From the NCBI GenBank assembly GCA_031279915.1, contig JAITHO010000111.1:1-6747 (forward strand): DNA of 6,747 bases, written 5' to 3'. Position 1 is the stretch's first letter; each line of letters begins with the position of its first letter. This stretch comes from Tannerellaceae bacterium. GTDB taxonomy: Bacteria > Bacteroidota > Bacteroidia > Bacteroidales > Tannerellaceae. This document shows, piece by piece, positions 6,725-6,747 of this stretch. The notes under the pieces are model-generated. The model made no database searches, was not told where the DNA came from, and worked only from the letters and a program-made list of their open reading frames with translations. The position numbers were made by a program, and so were the translations under genes.

Positions 6725-6747
6725 TCCATATCAATAGAAATAGTCTT

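Overview
The window reads as a piece of chromosome from a member of the Bacteroidota, most likely order Bacteroidales. Three observations support this. The translation proteins (ThrRS, IF3, L35, L20) have the sequence character of that order. IF3 has a charged C-terminal tail. Exact TACATTTG boxes, matching the Bacteroidota -7 promoter consensus TAnnTTTG, lie at almost the same distance upstream of the two operon-leading genes. I cannot fix the genus from sequence alone. All six genes are on the minus strand, so the window is best read from right to left.

Right part (about 6747 to 3112): a leader region with one good and one weaker promoter box precedes the translation operon thrS-infC-rpmI-rplT. 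It ends in a strong intrinsic terminator with a perfect 13-bp stem and a 7-T tail. This operon supplies threonyl-tRNA synthetase, initiation factor IF3 and ribosomal proteins bL35 and bL20. Two spots inside it look regulatory. The thrS-infC gap has a strong Shine-Dalgarno placed before an AUU codon, giving a four-codon mini-ORF whose stop overlaps the infC start. The 107-nt rpmI-rplT gap has a hairpin capped by a GNRA tetraloop.

Middle and left part (about 3046 to 237): a second unit has its own promoter box and encodes an M20-family metallodipeptidase, followed by an amidohydrolase of the MTA/SAH-deaminase-like group. The two genes overlap by ATGA, so they are probably translationally coupled. 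A long-range inverted repeat followed by a T-run lies just after the amidohydrolase and may be the end of this transcript.

Left edge (1 to 201): a tandem array of a 41-bp unit has four full copies and a fifth that is cut short, and it runs off the window edge. Each full unit contains an 8-bp dyad. The only base that varies between copies falls in the stem and is tolerated as G-U pairing only in minus-strand RNA. This array is the least explained element in the window. The genes themselves are ordinary housekeeping and catabolic functions, and I see no new multi-gene system here.
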